18,379 nucleotides of DNA from an uncultured Porphyromonas sp. (lineage in GTDB: Bacteria > Bacteroidota > Bacteroidia > Bacteroidales > Porphyromonadaceae), in assembly GCF_947254915.1 (NCBI RefSeq), contig NZ_CAMYEZ010000024.1:1-18379 (forward strand). Reading direction: 5' to 3'. Below are positions 7,281-15,322 of the stretch, piece after piece (positions within the stretch are counted from its first letter, which is position 1; each line of letters starts with the position of its first letter). Below the pieces are notes generated by a model, which saw only the letters and a program-made list of their open reading frames with translations, made no database searches and was not told where the DNA came from. Both the position numbers and the translations under genes were made by a program.

Positions 7281-7332
7281 GCGCTGTAGGCGAAGCTCTT
7301 TAGGGGGGAAAGCTTTTATCGCCTACAGGCGC
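7281..7332 (-). promoter_or_regulatory. long hairpin in the ileS-dksA spacer
   Basis: GCGCTGTAGGCGA (7281-7293) is the inverse complement of TCGCCTACAGGCGC (7319-7332) apart from one extra C. That gives a 13-bp stem with one bulge. The loop contains a further CTTT/AAAG pairing around a run of six G (C on the transcript). It begins 13 bases after the ileS stop codon and ends 21 bases before the dksA-like ATG. No T tract follows on the minus strand, so it is not a canonical terminator. An RNA-processing, stabilising or attenuating element between the two genes is the likeliest role. Confidence 0.6.
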
Positions 7333-7345
7333 CGTGGTTTATGTA

Positions 7346-10300
7346 TTATACTTTGCTGATTTGTACCGCTATCGGGGTGCCGTCAAGGTCAATCTCCTCG
7401 GCATCGCTGAGCACCTCGGAGTAGTCGATTATGTCGGCCTGTACTTGCGTCTGGACGTACTCCTGATGAGTACGGAGCGCCTGTACAACCTCCTCGGGAG
7501 CCATCACGAGTAGCTCGATGTGATCGTTGACCTCGTAGCCAGACTGCTTGCGGAGGTTCTGTATGCGGTTGACAAACTCACGAGCCGTACCCTCTGCTAT
7601 GAGCTCAGGAGTGAGCGTGATGTCTAGAGCCACCGTGTGACGACCCTCATTGGCGACCGTCCAGCCTGGGATATCCTGAGCAATGATCTGTACATCCCCG
7701 AGATCGACCACAATAGGCTGATCACCGATCGTCAGGGTGAGCTGACCCGTCTGCTCCAGCTCATTGATCTGCTCAGTAGAGAGCGCACTGATCTGAGCTG
7801 CCAGCGCTTTCATATTTTTGCCCACCTTAGGCCCTAGAGCCTTAAAGTCGGGCTTGACCGTGCGTACCCAGATTGAGTCTGAGGGATCAACAAAGCGAAT
7901 GTCCTTCACGTTGACCTCGCTGAGCAATAGGTCGTGAACCTGCTCCATGTGGATCTTGTCGGCGGGGTCATTGACCGGTAGCATGATGGCGCTAAGCGGT
8001 TGACGCACCTTGATATTGACCTTGCGACGCAGGGAGAGGACTAGAGTTGAGTAGATCTGAGCCAGCTCCATGCTGCGCTCTAGGTCTAGGTCTATCTGCG
8101 CCTCGTTAGCTACGGGATAGTCGGAGAGGTGCACCGACGCAGACTCCTCGTGCAGGTCACGGTAGAGTCTATCTGCGTAGAAAGGTGCAATAGGCGCCAT
8201 CAGCTGAGCCACTACCGAGAGACACTGGTAGAGCGTCTGGTAGGCACTCAGTTTGTCATCGGTCATAGAGCCCGCCCAGAAGCGCTTGCGCGAGAGACGC
8301 ACATACCAGTTGCTCAAATGCTCTGTGACAAAGTTCTCGATGGCACGTCCCGCAGGCGTTGGGTCGTAGCTTGCCAGCTTGCCGTCCACCTCCTTGATGA
8401 GCGAGTTGAGACGCGAGAGGATCCAGCGATCTATCTCAGGACGATCCGCATAGGGAATCTGCGCCACGGCAGGATCGAAGCCGTCCAAGTTGCCATAGAG
8501 GGCGAAGAACTGGTAGGTGTTGTAGAGCGTGCCGAAGTATTTGCGGCTCACCTCCTCGACACCCTTCGGGTCAAAGCGAATGTTCTCCCACGGATTGGCA
8601 TTGGTAATCATGTACCAGCGAAGGGGGTCTGAGCCATACTGCTGGATGACTCCAAAGGGATCGACCGCATTGCCTAGACGCTTGCTCATCTTGTTGCCAT
8701 CCTTGTCGAGGACGAGCCCATTGACGAGGACATTTCTGAAGGCTATGCTCCCCTGCGTCATCGTAGCGATAGCATGGAGCGTAAAGAACCAACCACGCGT
8801 CTGATCCACGCCCTCAGCGATGAAGTCGGCGGGGAAAACCTTCCCACTCTCGACCTCCTCGCGATGCTCAAAGGGGTAGTGCACCTGCGCAAAAGGCATC
8901 GCACCCGAGTCAAACCATACATCGATCAGATCGCTCTCACGACGCATCGGACGCTTGCCATCCTGAGCCACGAGTGTGATCTCGTCAACATAGGGACGGT
9001 GCAGATCGATCTTGTCATAGTTCTCCTCGCTGTAGTCGCCAGGGGTAAAGCCTGCGAGCGGATTGGCCGACATGACACCAGCCTGCACTGCGCGCTCACA
9101 CTCTTTGTAAAGCTCCTCGACAGAGCCGATGCAGATCTCCTCATCGCCATCCTCGGTACGCCAGATAGGGAGGGGGGTACCCCAGTAGCGACTACGAGAG
9201 AGGTTCCAGTCCTGGAGGTTCTCCAGCCACTTGCCGAAGCGTCCTACCCCGATGGCTGCGGGATGCCAGTCAATCGTCTCATTGAGGCGCATCATCTCCT
9301 CACGGCACGCCGTAGAGCGGATGAACCAGCTATCTAGCGGGTAGTAGAGGATAGGCTTGTCCGTACGCCAGCAGTGGGGATAGTTGTGCGTATGCTTCTC
9401 AACTCGGAAGACGCGGTTCTCGTGCTTGAGCATGACGCATATATCTACGTCTAGCGTCTCCTTGTCAGGTGTGTCCTTGGGATCGTAATCCTTCTTGACA
9501 TAGCGCCCAGCGTAGGTGTCGTAGAGAGGTACATTGACCGACTCCTTGAGGAATTGATGATCTAGCGCCTCAATCTTGTAAAAGCGCCCTTTCAAGTCAA
9601 CCATCGGACGCAGCTGCCCCTTGTTGTCTATCATTAGAAGAGGAGGAACGCCCGCCGCCTTGGCAACACGCTCATCGTCTGCTCCGAAGGTCGGTGCAAT
9701 GTGTACGATACCAGTACCATCCTCGGTGCTAACATAGTCGCCAGGGATGACTCGGAAAGCTCCTTCGCCAGGATTGACCCACGGGATGAGCTGCTCGTAG
9801 TGAATACCGACGAGGTCGCTACCCTTGCAGGTTGAGAGGCGGTGCCAGGGAGCCTTCTTGTAGGTCTCCTTGTCCCACGTCTCAGGGAGCTCGCTCACCT
9901 CGCTCTCAGCGTCAAAGTAACTGCCGAGAAGCGTCGTGGCGAGTACCACCGTAATCGGCATAGCGCTGTAGGGGTTGAACGTCTCCACGGCGCAGTACTC
10001 GATCGATGGCCCCACGCAGAGAGCCGTATTCGACGGAAGCGTCCACGGAGTGGTGGTCCAAGCTAGGAAAAAGCTTTCACCACGCCCCCGAAGTGACTCA
10101 GGTGCATCAATGATGCGAAACTGTGCGGTACAGACCGTATCCTTGACATCACGATAGCACCCTGGCTGGTTCAGCTCGTGCGAGCTTAGTCCCGTGCCTG
10201 CGGCTGGGCTGTAGGGCTGTATGGATAGACCTTTGTATAGTAACCCTTTCTTGTATAGCTCCTTGAGAAGGTACCAGAGCGTCTCGATGTACTTATTCTT

Positions 10301-10759
10301 GTAGGTTACGTAGGGGTGCTCCATGTCGACCCAGTAACCCATCTGCTTGGTCAGCGACTCCCACTCGGCGGTGTACTTCATCACCTCCTTGCGGCAGGTC
10401 TGATTGTACTCAGCGACAGAGATGGTCTTACCGATCGCATCCTTGGTGATGCCGAGCTTCTTCTCAACACCCAGCTCTACAGGCAGACCGTGCGTATCCC
10501 AGCCCGCACGACGATCTACACGGTAGCCGTGCATCGTCTTGTAGCGGCAGATGATATCCTTGATAGAGCGCGCTATGACGTGGTGTATGCCAGGCATTCC
10601 GTTGGCCGAGGGAGGACCCTCGTAGAAGGTAAAAAGAGGAGCATCCTCACGCTGGTGTAGCGAGCGGTGGAAGAGCTGCTCTTGTTCCCACTGAGCTAGC
10701 ATCTCCTGGTTGATCTGTGCGAAGTCGGCAGACTGGTATTCCTTAAACGGTTTCTTCAT
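7346..10759 (-). CDS. ileS: isoleucyl-tRNA synthetase
   Basis: A class I synthetase that charges tRNA-Ile and edits Val. With the ATG at 10759 it is 1137 residues. The ATP-binding HIGH site reads GIHH (57-60) inside PPSANGMPGIHHV. The second signature is KMSKR (690-694) in GNKMSKRLGNAVDPF. AGWDTHGLPVE and the editing domain lie between them, and an anticodon-binding domain follows after about residue 770. The GIHH/KMSKR pair is what I expect for the longer eukaryote-like IleS of Bacteroidetes. The frame extends nine codons further to a GTG at 10786, but that codon overlaps the TATCTTTG promoter box. The transcript would begin after it, so I chose the internal ATG. It is the first gene of its operon. 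Confidence 0.97.
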   Translation of the reverse strand: MKKPFKEYQSADFAQINQEMLAQWEQEQLFHRSLHQREDAPLFTFYEGPPSANGMPGIHHVIARSIKDIICRYKTMHGYRVDRRAGWDTHGLPVELGVEKKLGITKDAIGKTISVAEYNQTCRKEVMKYTAEWESLTKQMGYWVDMEHPYVTYKNKYIETLWYLLKELYKKGLLYKGLSIQPYSPAAGTGLSSHELNQPGCYRDVKDTVCTAQFRIIDAPESLRGRGESFFLAWTTTPWTLPSNTALCVGPSIEYCAVETFNPYSAMPITVVLATTLLGSYFDAESEVSELPETWDKETYKKAPWHRLSTCKGSDLVGIHYEQLIPWVNPGEGAFRVIPGDYVSTEDGTGIVHIAPTFGADDERVAKAAGVPPLLMIDNKGQLRPMVDLKGRFYKIEALDHQFLKESVNVPLYDTYAGRYVKKDYDPKDTPDKETLDVDICVMLKHENRVFRVEKHTHNYPHCWRTDKPILYYPLDSWFIRSTACREEMMRLNETIDWHPAAIGVGRFGKWLENLQDWNLSRSRYWGTPLPIWRTEDGDEEICIGSVEELYKECERAVQAGVMSANPLAGFTPGDYSEENYDKIDLHRPYVDEITLVAQDGKRPMRRESDLIDVWFDSGAMPFAQVHYPFEHREEVESGKVFPADFIAEGVDQTRGWFFTLHAIATMTQGSIAFRNVLVNGLVLDKDGNKMSKRLGNAVDPFGVIQQYGSDPLRWYMITNANPWENIRFDPKGVEEVSRKYFGTLYNTYQFFALYGNLDGFDPAVAQIPYADRPEIDRWILSRLNSLIKEVDGKLASYDPTPAGRAIENFVTEHLSNWYVRLSRKRFWAGSMTDDKLSAYQTLYQCLSVVAQLMAPIAPFYADRLYRDLHEESASVHLSDYPVANEAQIDLDLERSMELAQIYSTLVLSLRRKVNIKVRQPLSAIMLPVNDPADKIHMEQVHDLLLSEVNVKDIRFVDPSDSIWVRTVKPDFKALGPKVGKNMKALAAQISALSTEQINELEQTGQLTLTIGDQPIVVDLGDVQIIAQDIPGWTVANEGRHTVALDITLTPELIAEGTAREFVNRIQNLRKQSGYEVNDHIELLVMAPEEVVQALRTHQEYVQTQVQADIIDYSEVLSDAEEIDLDGTPIAVQISKV

Positions 10760-10785
10760 TGGAGCTTTCGTATAAGATATGCCCA

Positions 10786-10793
10786 CAAAGATA
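10786..10793 (-). promoter_or_regulatory. -7 promoter element of the ileS operon
   Basis: The minus strand reads TATCTTTG, an exact TAnnTTTG match and identical to the alaS and 18181-18188 boxes. Expected initiation near 10779 gives a leader of about 20 bases before the ATG at 10759 and excludes the upstream GTG start. A -33 motif at the usual distance is not clear. Confidence 0.65.
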
Positions 10794-10879
10794 CAGAATA
10801 TCGCTCAAATAGCTTATTAATCGTCCGTCAACTGCCAAACCGAAGTATTGATACAAAATGACCTCATCTACGTCTTAAT

Positions 10880-11021
10880 GAAAGAAATCAAACAATTTCT
10901 CCGTAGAGATTTTTGATTATCCAGCGAAGGACGAACAAATTCTTCCGAACTTTCATTTCTTTCTTCCGAAGTTTCATTTCATTCTTCCGAAGTTTCATTC
11001 CGTCCCTCGGTGAAGAATTTT
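10880..11021 (-). repeat. dispersed 142-bp intergenic repeat, copy B (inverted)
   Basis: On the minus strand this copy matches copy A base for base in length, with no gap. It has three 21-22 bp units starting at 10998, 10977 and 10956, each containing TTCGGAAGAA, then the conserved CGCTGGATAATC tail. It is the best-preserved copy. Read on the minus strand, the units fall in a frame with an ATG at 10998 and a stop ending at 10888, giving a possible 36-residue basic peptide that begins MKLRKNEMKLRKKEMKV. It lies about 90 bases upstream of the ileS promoter and downstream of the skp terminator. Confidence 0.85.
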
Positions 11022-11068
11022 CAATTCCTTATGAACTATTATAAAAAAGCCCCGAGGGATTTGCATCT

Positions 11069-11240
11069 GGAGACTGCTGCAAAAGTCAATAGTCTCACAA
11101 TCTTGCCAAGATTGTCCTGACTTTGCAGAAAGGATGAAGCGCAAGGCGCTGAAGGGAAGGTCTGAAGGGAGCACACCTCCGCATGTACCCGAAGCCAATC
11201 CCGAAAGCAACACAGCAATTCGCCTTTATGCAACAGTCTC
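11069..11240. mobile_element. MITE-like element with terminal inverted repeats
   Basis: The left end GAGACTGCTGCA (11070-11081) and the right end TGCAACAGTCTC (11229-11240) are inverted complements with one mismatch in 12. The flanking tetranucleotide ATCT occurs on both sides (11065-11068 and 11241-11244), as a target duplication would, if one extra G at 11069 belongs to the element. At about 172 bp it is too short for a transposase, and no protein motif was recognised in its frames. It contains a strong internal palindrome. The family is not assigned. It could also be a decayed insertion sequence end. Confidence 0.45.
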
Positions 11241-11301
11241 ATCTAGTTTCTACATGCTTGCGAGTCGTATAGCCGATGAAGAAGATCTTCCGAACAAATA
11301 C

Positions 11302-11339
11302 AAAAAAGCCCCACGTCTGCTGAGCAGAGTGTGGGGCTT
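11302..11339 (-). terminator. intrinsic terminator of the bamA-skp operon
   Basis: AAGCCCCAC (11306-11314) pairs with GTGGGGCTT (11331-11339), and inside it TCTGC (11316-11320) pairs with GCAGA (11324-11328) around a TGA loop. On the minus strand the stem is followed by a run of T (the A run at 11302-11307). It lies 66 bases after the stop of the last Skp gene and is the only textbook intrinsic terminator on the coding strand in the window. Confidence 0.85.
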
Positions 11340-11405
11340 CGTATGATGGGAGCCGAGGGAAACTATTGACCAGTCCGCTGGCTCGCTATGCTGGTCGTGA
11401 GCGTA

Positions 11406-11906
11406 CTAGATGCCTAGCTGCTTCTTGACCTGAGCCGTGATATCTACGGCAGAAGACCCAGAGTAGAGCATCATCGTAGACTCCATAACGTAGGTATAGC
11501 CACCTGCATCGCCTACCTTCTTGATGGCCTCTACGATCTTCTGCTGGATGGGTGCCATGAGCGTGCCTTGCTGCTTCTCCATGTCTTGCTGCATAGCCTG
11601 ATAGGAGCGCTGGATGCGATTTTGCAGGTCAGTGAGCTCCTGCTCACGACTCTTGAGGAGCGCCTCGGAGAGACCCTCCTTGTCCTTCATATAGAGTTCG
11701 AGCTTCTTCTGATACTCGTCGTTCATCGTCTGCATCTCTGCGGTGTACTTCTTGTCCAGCTCTTGGAGACGATCCTGAGCAACCTTCATATCAGGCATTG
11801 CGGAGAGGAGCTCCTGTGAGTTGACGACTGCTATCTTCTGCTGAGCCGTAGCTACAATAGGGAGCAAGAGGAGGAGTAGGGATAGAAACAGATTCTTTGT
11901 CTTCAT
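11406..11906 (-). CDS. OmpH/Skp-family periplasmic chaperone (second copy)
   Basis: A 166-residue protein with an N-terminal signal peptide (KTKNLFLSLLLLLLPIVATA, cleavage likely after ATA or ATAQ). A KIAVVNSQELL strand and a long charged coiled-coil (about 40-120) follow, then the C-terminal segment GYTYVMES...VDITAQVKKQLGI typical of OmpH. Skp proteins form a trimer with helical tentacles that hold unfolded outer-membrane proteins for delivery to BamA. It is the last gene of the operon, 40 bases after a paralogue with the same architecture, and is followed by a strong terminator. The paired Skp genes downstream of bamA are a normal Bacteroidetes arrangement and may divide client proteins. 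Confidence 0.93.
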   Translation of the reverse strand: MKTKNLFLSLLLLLLPIVATAQQKIAVVNSQELLSAMPDMKVAQDRLQELDKKYTAEMQTMNDEYQKKLELYMKDKEGLSEALLKSREQELTDLQNRIQRSYQAMQQDMEKQQGTLMAPIQQKIVEAIKKVGDAGGYTYVMESTMMLYSGSSAVDITAQVKKQLGI

Positions 11907-11946
11907 TGTTCTGTATTTAAGTTATTGATAATGCGTATGTATATGG

Positions 11947-12465
11947 TTAGCGCTTGCGTCCATAGCCTAGCTTCTCTAGGACTTGGTCGCTGATGTCGAT
12001 AGATGGATTGGCAAAGACGATACCTGCCGTAGAGCGGTCAAGAACTAGCTGGAATCCGCTCTGCGAAGCGATCTCCTTGATTGCTTGCCATATCTCGTCT
12101 TGCAGAGGCTTGACCATCTTAGAGCGACGCTCAAAGAGCTCACCCTCGGGTCCGAAGTACTTGCCTTGTAGCTCGGTGGCCTGCTGCTCGGTCTTGACGA
12201 TCTCCTCTTCGCGCTGACGCTTTTGCTCAGCAGTGAGGAAGACGAGGTCGCTCTGATACTTCTTATAGAGCGTCTCAGCCTTGTCTTGGAGCGTCTTGAC
12301 TTCCTGCTGCCAACGCTTAGAGACGGTCTCAAGCTGCTCATTCATCATCTCATAGTTGGGGATGTTCTTGAGGATATACTGCATATCCACAAGGGCAAAC
12401 TTCTGTGCTGATGCTCCCAGCGTAAGGGCTAGGAGGAGTGTGAGGAGATATAGATGCTTTCTCAT
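11947..12465 (-). CDS. OmpH/Skp-family periplasmic chaperone (first copy)
   Basis: From the ATG at 12465 the product is 172 residues. It starts with a clear signal peptide (MRKHLYLLTLLLALTLGASA, cleaved before QKF), then KFALVDMQYILKNIPNY, a Lys/Glu/Gln-rich coiled-coil, and a C-terminal strand ending in the basic residues GYGRKR. The frame runs 24 codons further upstream to 12537. Those codons would bury the signal peptide behind a polar extension, so the internal start is preferred. It is likely a periplasmic holdase for outer-membrane proteins cooperating with BamA, whose gene lies 97 bases upstream. It is clearly a paralogue of the following gene, but with substantial divergence. Confidence 0.92.
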   Translation of the reverse strand: MRKHLYLLTLLLALTLGASAQKFALVDMQYILKNIPNYEMMNEQLETVSKRWQQEVKTLQDKAETLYKKYQSDLVFLTAEQKRQREEEIVKTEQQATELQGKYFGPEGELFERRSKMVKPLQDEIWQAIKEIASQSGFQLVLDRSTAGIVFANPSIDISDQVLEKLGYGRKR

Positions 12466-12562
12466 AATATTGATGTTTAGAAGGTCCGTACTAGTGTGTA
12501 TAGATGGCTTGGGGAGCTCTTTGTTTAAGGAGGTCAAGCAGTCTACTCACGTACTCAGGGAG

Positions 12563-15283
12563 TTAGAACTCCTGTCCCATGACGATGTGAATGTTGCTAC
12601 CGCCACGCTGTGAGGAGCCATCGGGCTTGTCAAAGCCATAGCCCCAGTCAAGTCCGAGCATACCGAGGAAAGGTAGCGTGATACGGAAGCCGACACCGGC
12701 TGAGCGCTTGAGGTTGAAAGCGTTGAAACTACTAAGATCACGCCACGCATTACCTGCCTCGAGGAAGGCGACGCCCCATACGTTGTACTGCCCCTCAAAG
12801 AGAATGGGCACACGTAGCTCAGCCATCATACGCATATAGGCGTAAGCGTAGTCATAGTTGCCACCAGCGATCGATCCGTTGCTATATCCACGTAGCGGGA
12901 TGGTCTCGTTGAGGAAGTTGCCTACGTAGCCACTCATGTTGTCACCACCCATGTAGTAGGTGCCGAAGGGTGAGCGCTTAAACGGTGTATAGTGACCGAT
13001 GAAGCCCGCATCTAGACGGGTCATAAGGACTGGAGTATACTTCACCGTAACAGGATTCATAAGCGGTGTGAAGACCTTGCCAGAGAACTTCCACTTGTGG
13101 TACTCCACAAAGCGGTAGCGATCCTCCGACTTGAGATTGATGTTGGAGTAGTCAATGCCGTCCCAGAGGGAGTATGGAGGCGTAGCACTGACTGAAAGCG
13201 TAAAGGAGGAGCCACGACGGGTATAAATCGGGTTATCGATCGAGTTACGCGAGAGCGCTAGTGTGAGGCTTATATCGTTAGCGTGACCATTGTGAAAGCC
13301 TTGGAAGGTTTCGTAGACCCAGTCTCGGAGGTAGTAGTGGGTATAGTTGAGCGTAGCATTGACATTAAACCAGTTGTCTGGCCAGTTGAGTCGCTTACCG
13401 AAGCCGACCGTAGCTCCGAAGATGTGCATAGACTGGTTGGGGTTGTATGCGTTTTCCATCAGCGACTGCCTGTACCCACCATCGTAGCCATAGCCCCCGT
13501 AACCGCCATAGCCGTAACCGCCGTAGCCACCATAGCCTCCGTATCCGCCATAGTAGCCTGGGTAGTAGCCCATGCCCTGCGTACGGTTGTTATAGTAGCG
13601 GGTATCGATAGCGGTCTGCATGGAGTAGAAGAGCGATGCCGTAAAGAAGTTCGGACGCTTGCCACCAAACCAGGGGTCGGAGAATTGTATACTAAACGAG
13701 TGATAGTAGCGACCATTACTCATCGCATTCAAGGAGAGGGTCTGCCCATCGCCCTGCGGGATGAAACCACGGTACGCCTTCGGGTGGAAGAGGTTGTAGA
13801 TCGAGAAGTTGGTAAAGTTGATACCCGCACGTCCGATGATACCGGCCTGAGACCAACCGAAGGAGAGCTCAAACTTGTCATTGTTCCTGCGTTGCAGCGA
13901 GTACTCTATATCCACAGTACCCTCCTGAGGGTTGGGGATTGGCGTGGGGAAGCTCTTCTCTGGATCAAAGTGCCCGAGCTGATTGAGCGTCATCCAGGAG
14001 TTCATCATATCCTCCTTGCTAAAGAGCTTGCCTGGCTTCGTATAGAGCTCACGACGGACCACCTCCTCGTAGATGTCATGGTTGCCTCGTATGATCACCT
14101 TGTCGATGGTAGCCTGCGGACCCTCAACGATGCGCAGGTCAAGCGATACGGAGTCGCCCTCAACGTAGGTCTCCACGGGATCTATGCCTGAGAAGATATA
14201 TCCGTTGTTGTAGTAGAGGTTGGCGACAGCATCGTCCTCGACATAGAGACGCTTCGTAAGACGATCCTGATCATAGACGTCTCCGTGCTGCATACCGAGC
14301 ATAGCCTCGAGGAGTGGCGTAGGGAACTTCGTATTGCCGACGAAGTTGATATCCTTGATGTAGTAGCGATGCCCCTCGGAGATGTTGATGAAGATGTCGA
14401 TCTGCTTATCGTTCTTTGGATTGCGAGCGATGGAGTCTGAGAGAATCTCCGCATCACGGTAACCCGCCTTGTGGTAAGCATTTAGGATATTGCGCAGATC
14501 CTCCTGATAAGTGTCTTGGATAAACTTCTTGCTCTGGAAGAGCTCTAAGAGAGAGTTCCAGAGGTTGCCACGATTAAGGCGAAAGACTTCGTTCGTCTTC
14601 TTCATCGCCTTACGCAGATCGGTGTCGGAGAGCGCCTTATTTCCCGAGAAGTAGATGTTAGCTATCTTCGTTTTGTACTTCTTATCGACCGTGATGCCGA
14701 GCTTGACATACCCTTCACGAGATAGATCAGGCTGCTGATCAAAGGTAACCTCCATCTCGCTATAACCCTTCTCATTGTAATACTTCTGTATCAGTTGCTC
14801 TGTACGGTCGAGGACATTGGGAGAGAGCTGCATGCTCTCACGTAGACCCGTCTTGGCCTCTAGGTCTTCCTGCTCCGACTTCTTGATGTTGTGGTAAGTG
14901 ACCGAGGCAATCCGAGGATGCTGCTCTAGCTGCACCTCTAGCCACACTTTGTCGCCCACATACTTAGTCACCAGTACACGCGCATTGGCAAAGGCTCCGT
15001 TGCGTGTAAACTGCTGTACCACAGCTGTCGTTGCTACACCTGGGATCTCTATCCGATCCCCTACCTTGAGACCCGTATAGCCTAGCAAGACCTCCTGGTC
15101 GTACCCTTGTGCACCAGTGATGGTCACGCCCGCAATGGTCTTGGTGACGGGGCGAGCGTAGTCAATCGTGGGGGCATAGATCGTGTCGGCTGGAGTGGTA
15201 GCAACTTGCGCGCTCGCTGTAGTTACCGCGAGGAGCGCTATAAGTGCGAAGAGTATATTGTGATATCGTTGCATTGTCATCAT
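12563..15283 (-). CDS. bamA: outer membrane protein assembly factor BamA
   Basis: A 906-residue Omp85 protein that folds and inserts barrel proteins into the outer membrane. After a signal peptide (about 1-26) come five predicted POTRA domains (about 48-460, the third longer), then a 16-strand barrel from about 468. The barrel ends in the terminal Phe of IHIVMGQEF. The conserved loop-6 motif appears as PLRGY (796-800). Residues about 572-604 form an insertion made almost only of Gly and Tyr (GGYGGYGGYG repeats), between the strand ending RYYNN and the one starting IFGATVGFGKRLNW. Its position suggests a surface loop. Two to three start ATGs are adjacent, and the first was used. It lies 39 bases after uppS and before two Skp genes. 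Confidence 0.96.
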   Translation of the reverse strand: MMTMQRYHNILFALIALLAVTTASAQVATTPADTIYAPTIDYARPVTKTIAGVTITGAQGYDQEVLLGYTGLKVGDRIEIPGVATTAVVQQFTRNGAFANARVLVTKYVGDKVWLEVQLEQHPRIASVTYHNIKKSEQEDLEAKTGLRESMQLSPNVLDRTEQLIQKYYNEKGYSEMEVTFDQQPDLSREGYVKLGITVDKKYKTKIANIYFSGNKALSDTDLRKAMKKTNEVFRLNRGNLWNSLLELFQSKKFIQDTYQEDLRNILNAYHKAGYRDAEILSDSIARNPKNDKQIDIFINISEGHRYYIKDINFVGNTKFPTPLLEAMLGMQHGDVYDQDRLTKRLYVEDDAVANLYYNNGYIFSGIDPVETYVEGDSVSLDLRIVEGPQATIDKVIIRGNHDIYEEVVRRELYTKPGKLFSKEDMMNSWMTLNQLGHFDPEKSFPTPIPNPQEGTVDIEYSLQRRNNDKFELSFGWSQAGIIGRAGINFTNFSIYNLFHPKAYRGFIPQGDGQTLSLNAMSNGRYYHSFSIQFSDPWFGGKRPNFFTASLFYSMQTAIDTRYYNNRTQGMGYYPGYYGGYGGYGGYGGYGYGGYGGYGYDGGYRQSLMENAYNPNQSMHIFGATVGFGKRLNWPDNWFNVNATLNYTHYYLRDWVYETFQGFHNGHANDISLTLALSRNSIDNPIYTRRGSSFTLSVSATPPYSLWDGIDYSNINLKSEDRYRFVEYHKWKFSGKVFTPLMNPVTVKYTPVLMTRLDAGFIGHYTPFKRSPFGTYYMGGDNMSGYVGNFLNETIPLRGYSNGSIAGGNYDYAYAYMRMMAELRVPILFEGQYNVWGVAFLEAGNAWRDLSSFNAFNLKRSAGVGFRITLPFLGMLGLDWGYGFDKPDGSSQRGGSNIHIVMGQEF
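13472..13570 (-). repeat. Gly-Tyr coding tandem repeat within bamA
   Basis: About 33 codons (residues 572-604) encode repeated GGY/GYGGY. On the + strand this appears as 9-12 bp units such as CCGCCATAG, CCGTAACCG and CCACCATAG. Units are multiples of three, so slippage would change loop length without breaking the frame. Codons vary between units, so the array is not freshly amplified. Confidence 0.8.
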
Positions 15284-15322
15284 TAGGAGATCTGATGGGT
15301 CTGTGATGTATGGGTCTTTGTT

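Noticed and set aside
8129..9337. Two long + strand frames (167 and 187 codons)
   Set aside because: Both are antisense to ileS with no motifs, and arise from the codon bias of the true gene.
7346..10759. GIHH instead of HIGH in IleS as a sign of an inactive enzyme
   Set aside because: This variant with KMSKR is, to my knowledge, the normal signature of Bacteroidetes IleS, and the remaining domains are complete.
10995..11346. Small frames of 60-72 codons on both strands in the gap before ileS
   Set aside because: They overlap the repeat copy, the MITE-like element and the terminator, and no family was recognised.
12466..12537. N-terminal extension of the first Skp protein by 24 codons
   Set aside because: It would bury a clear signal peptide behind a polar stretch, so the ATG at 12465 is preferred.
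13283..14191. 302-codon open frame on the + strand
   Set aside because: It lies entirely antisense to bamA, shows no protein-family motif and is valine/isoleucine-rich in the way expected of the complement of a barrel gene.
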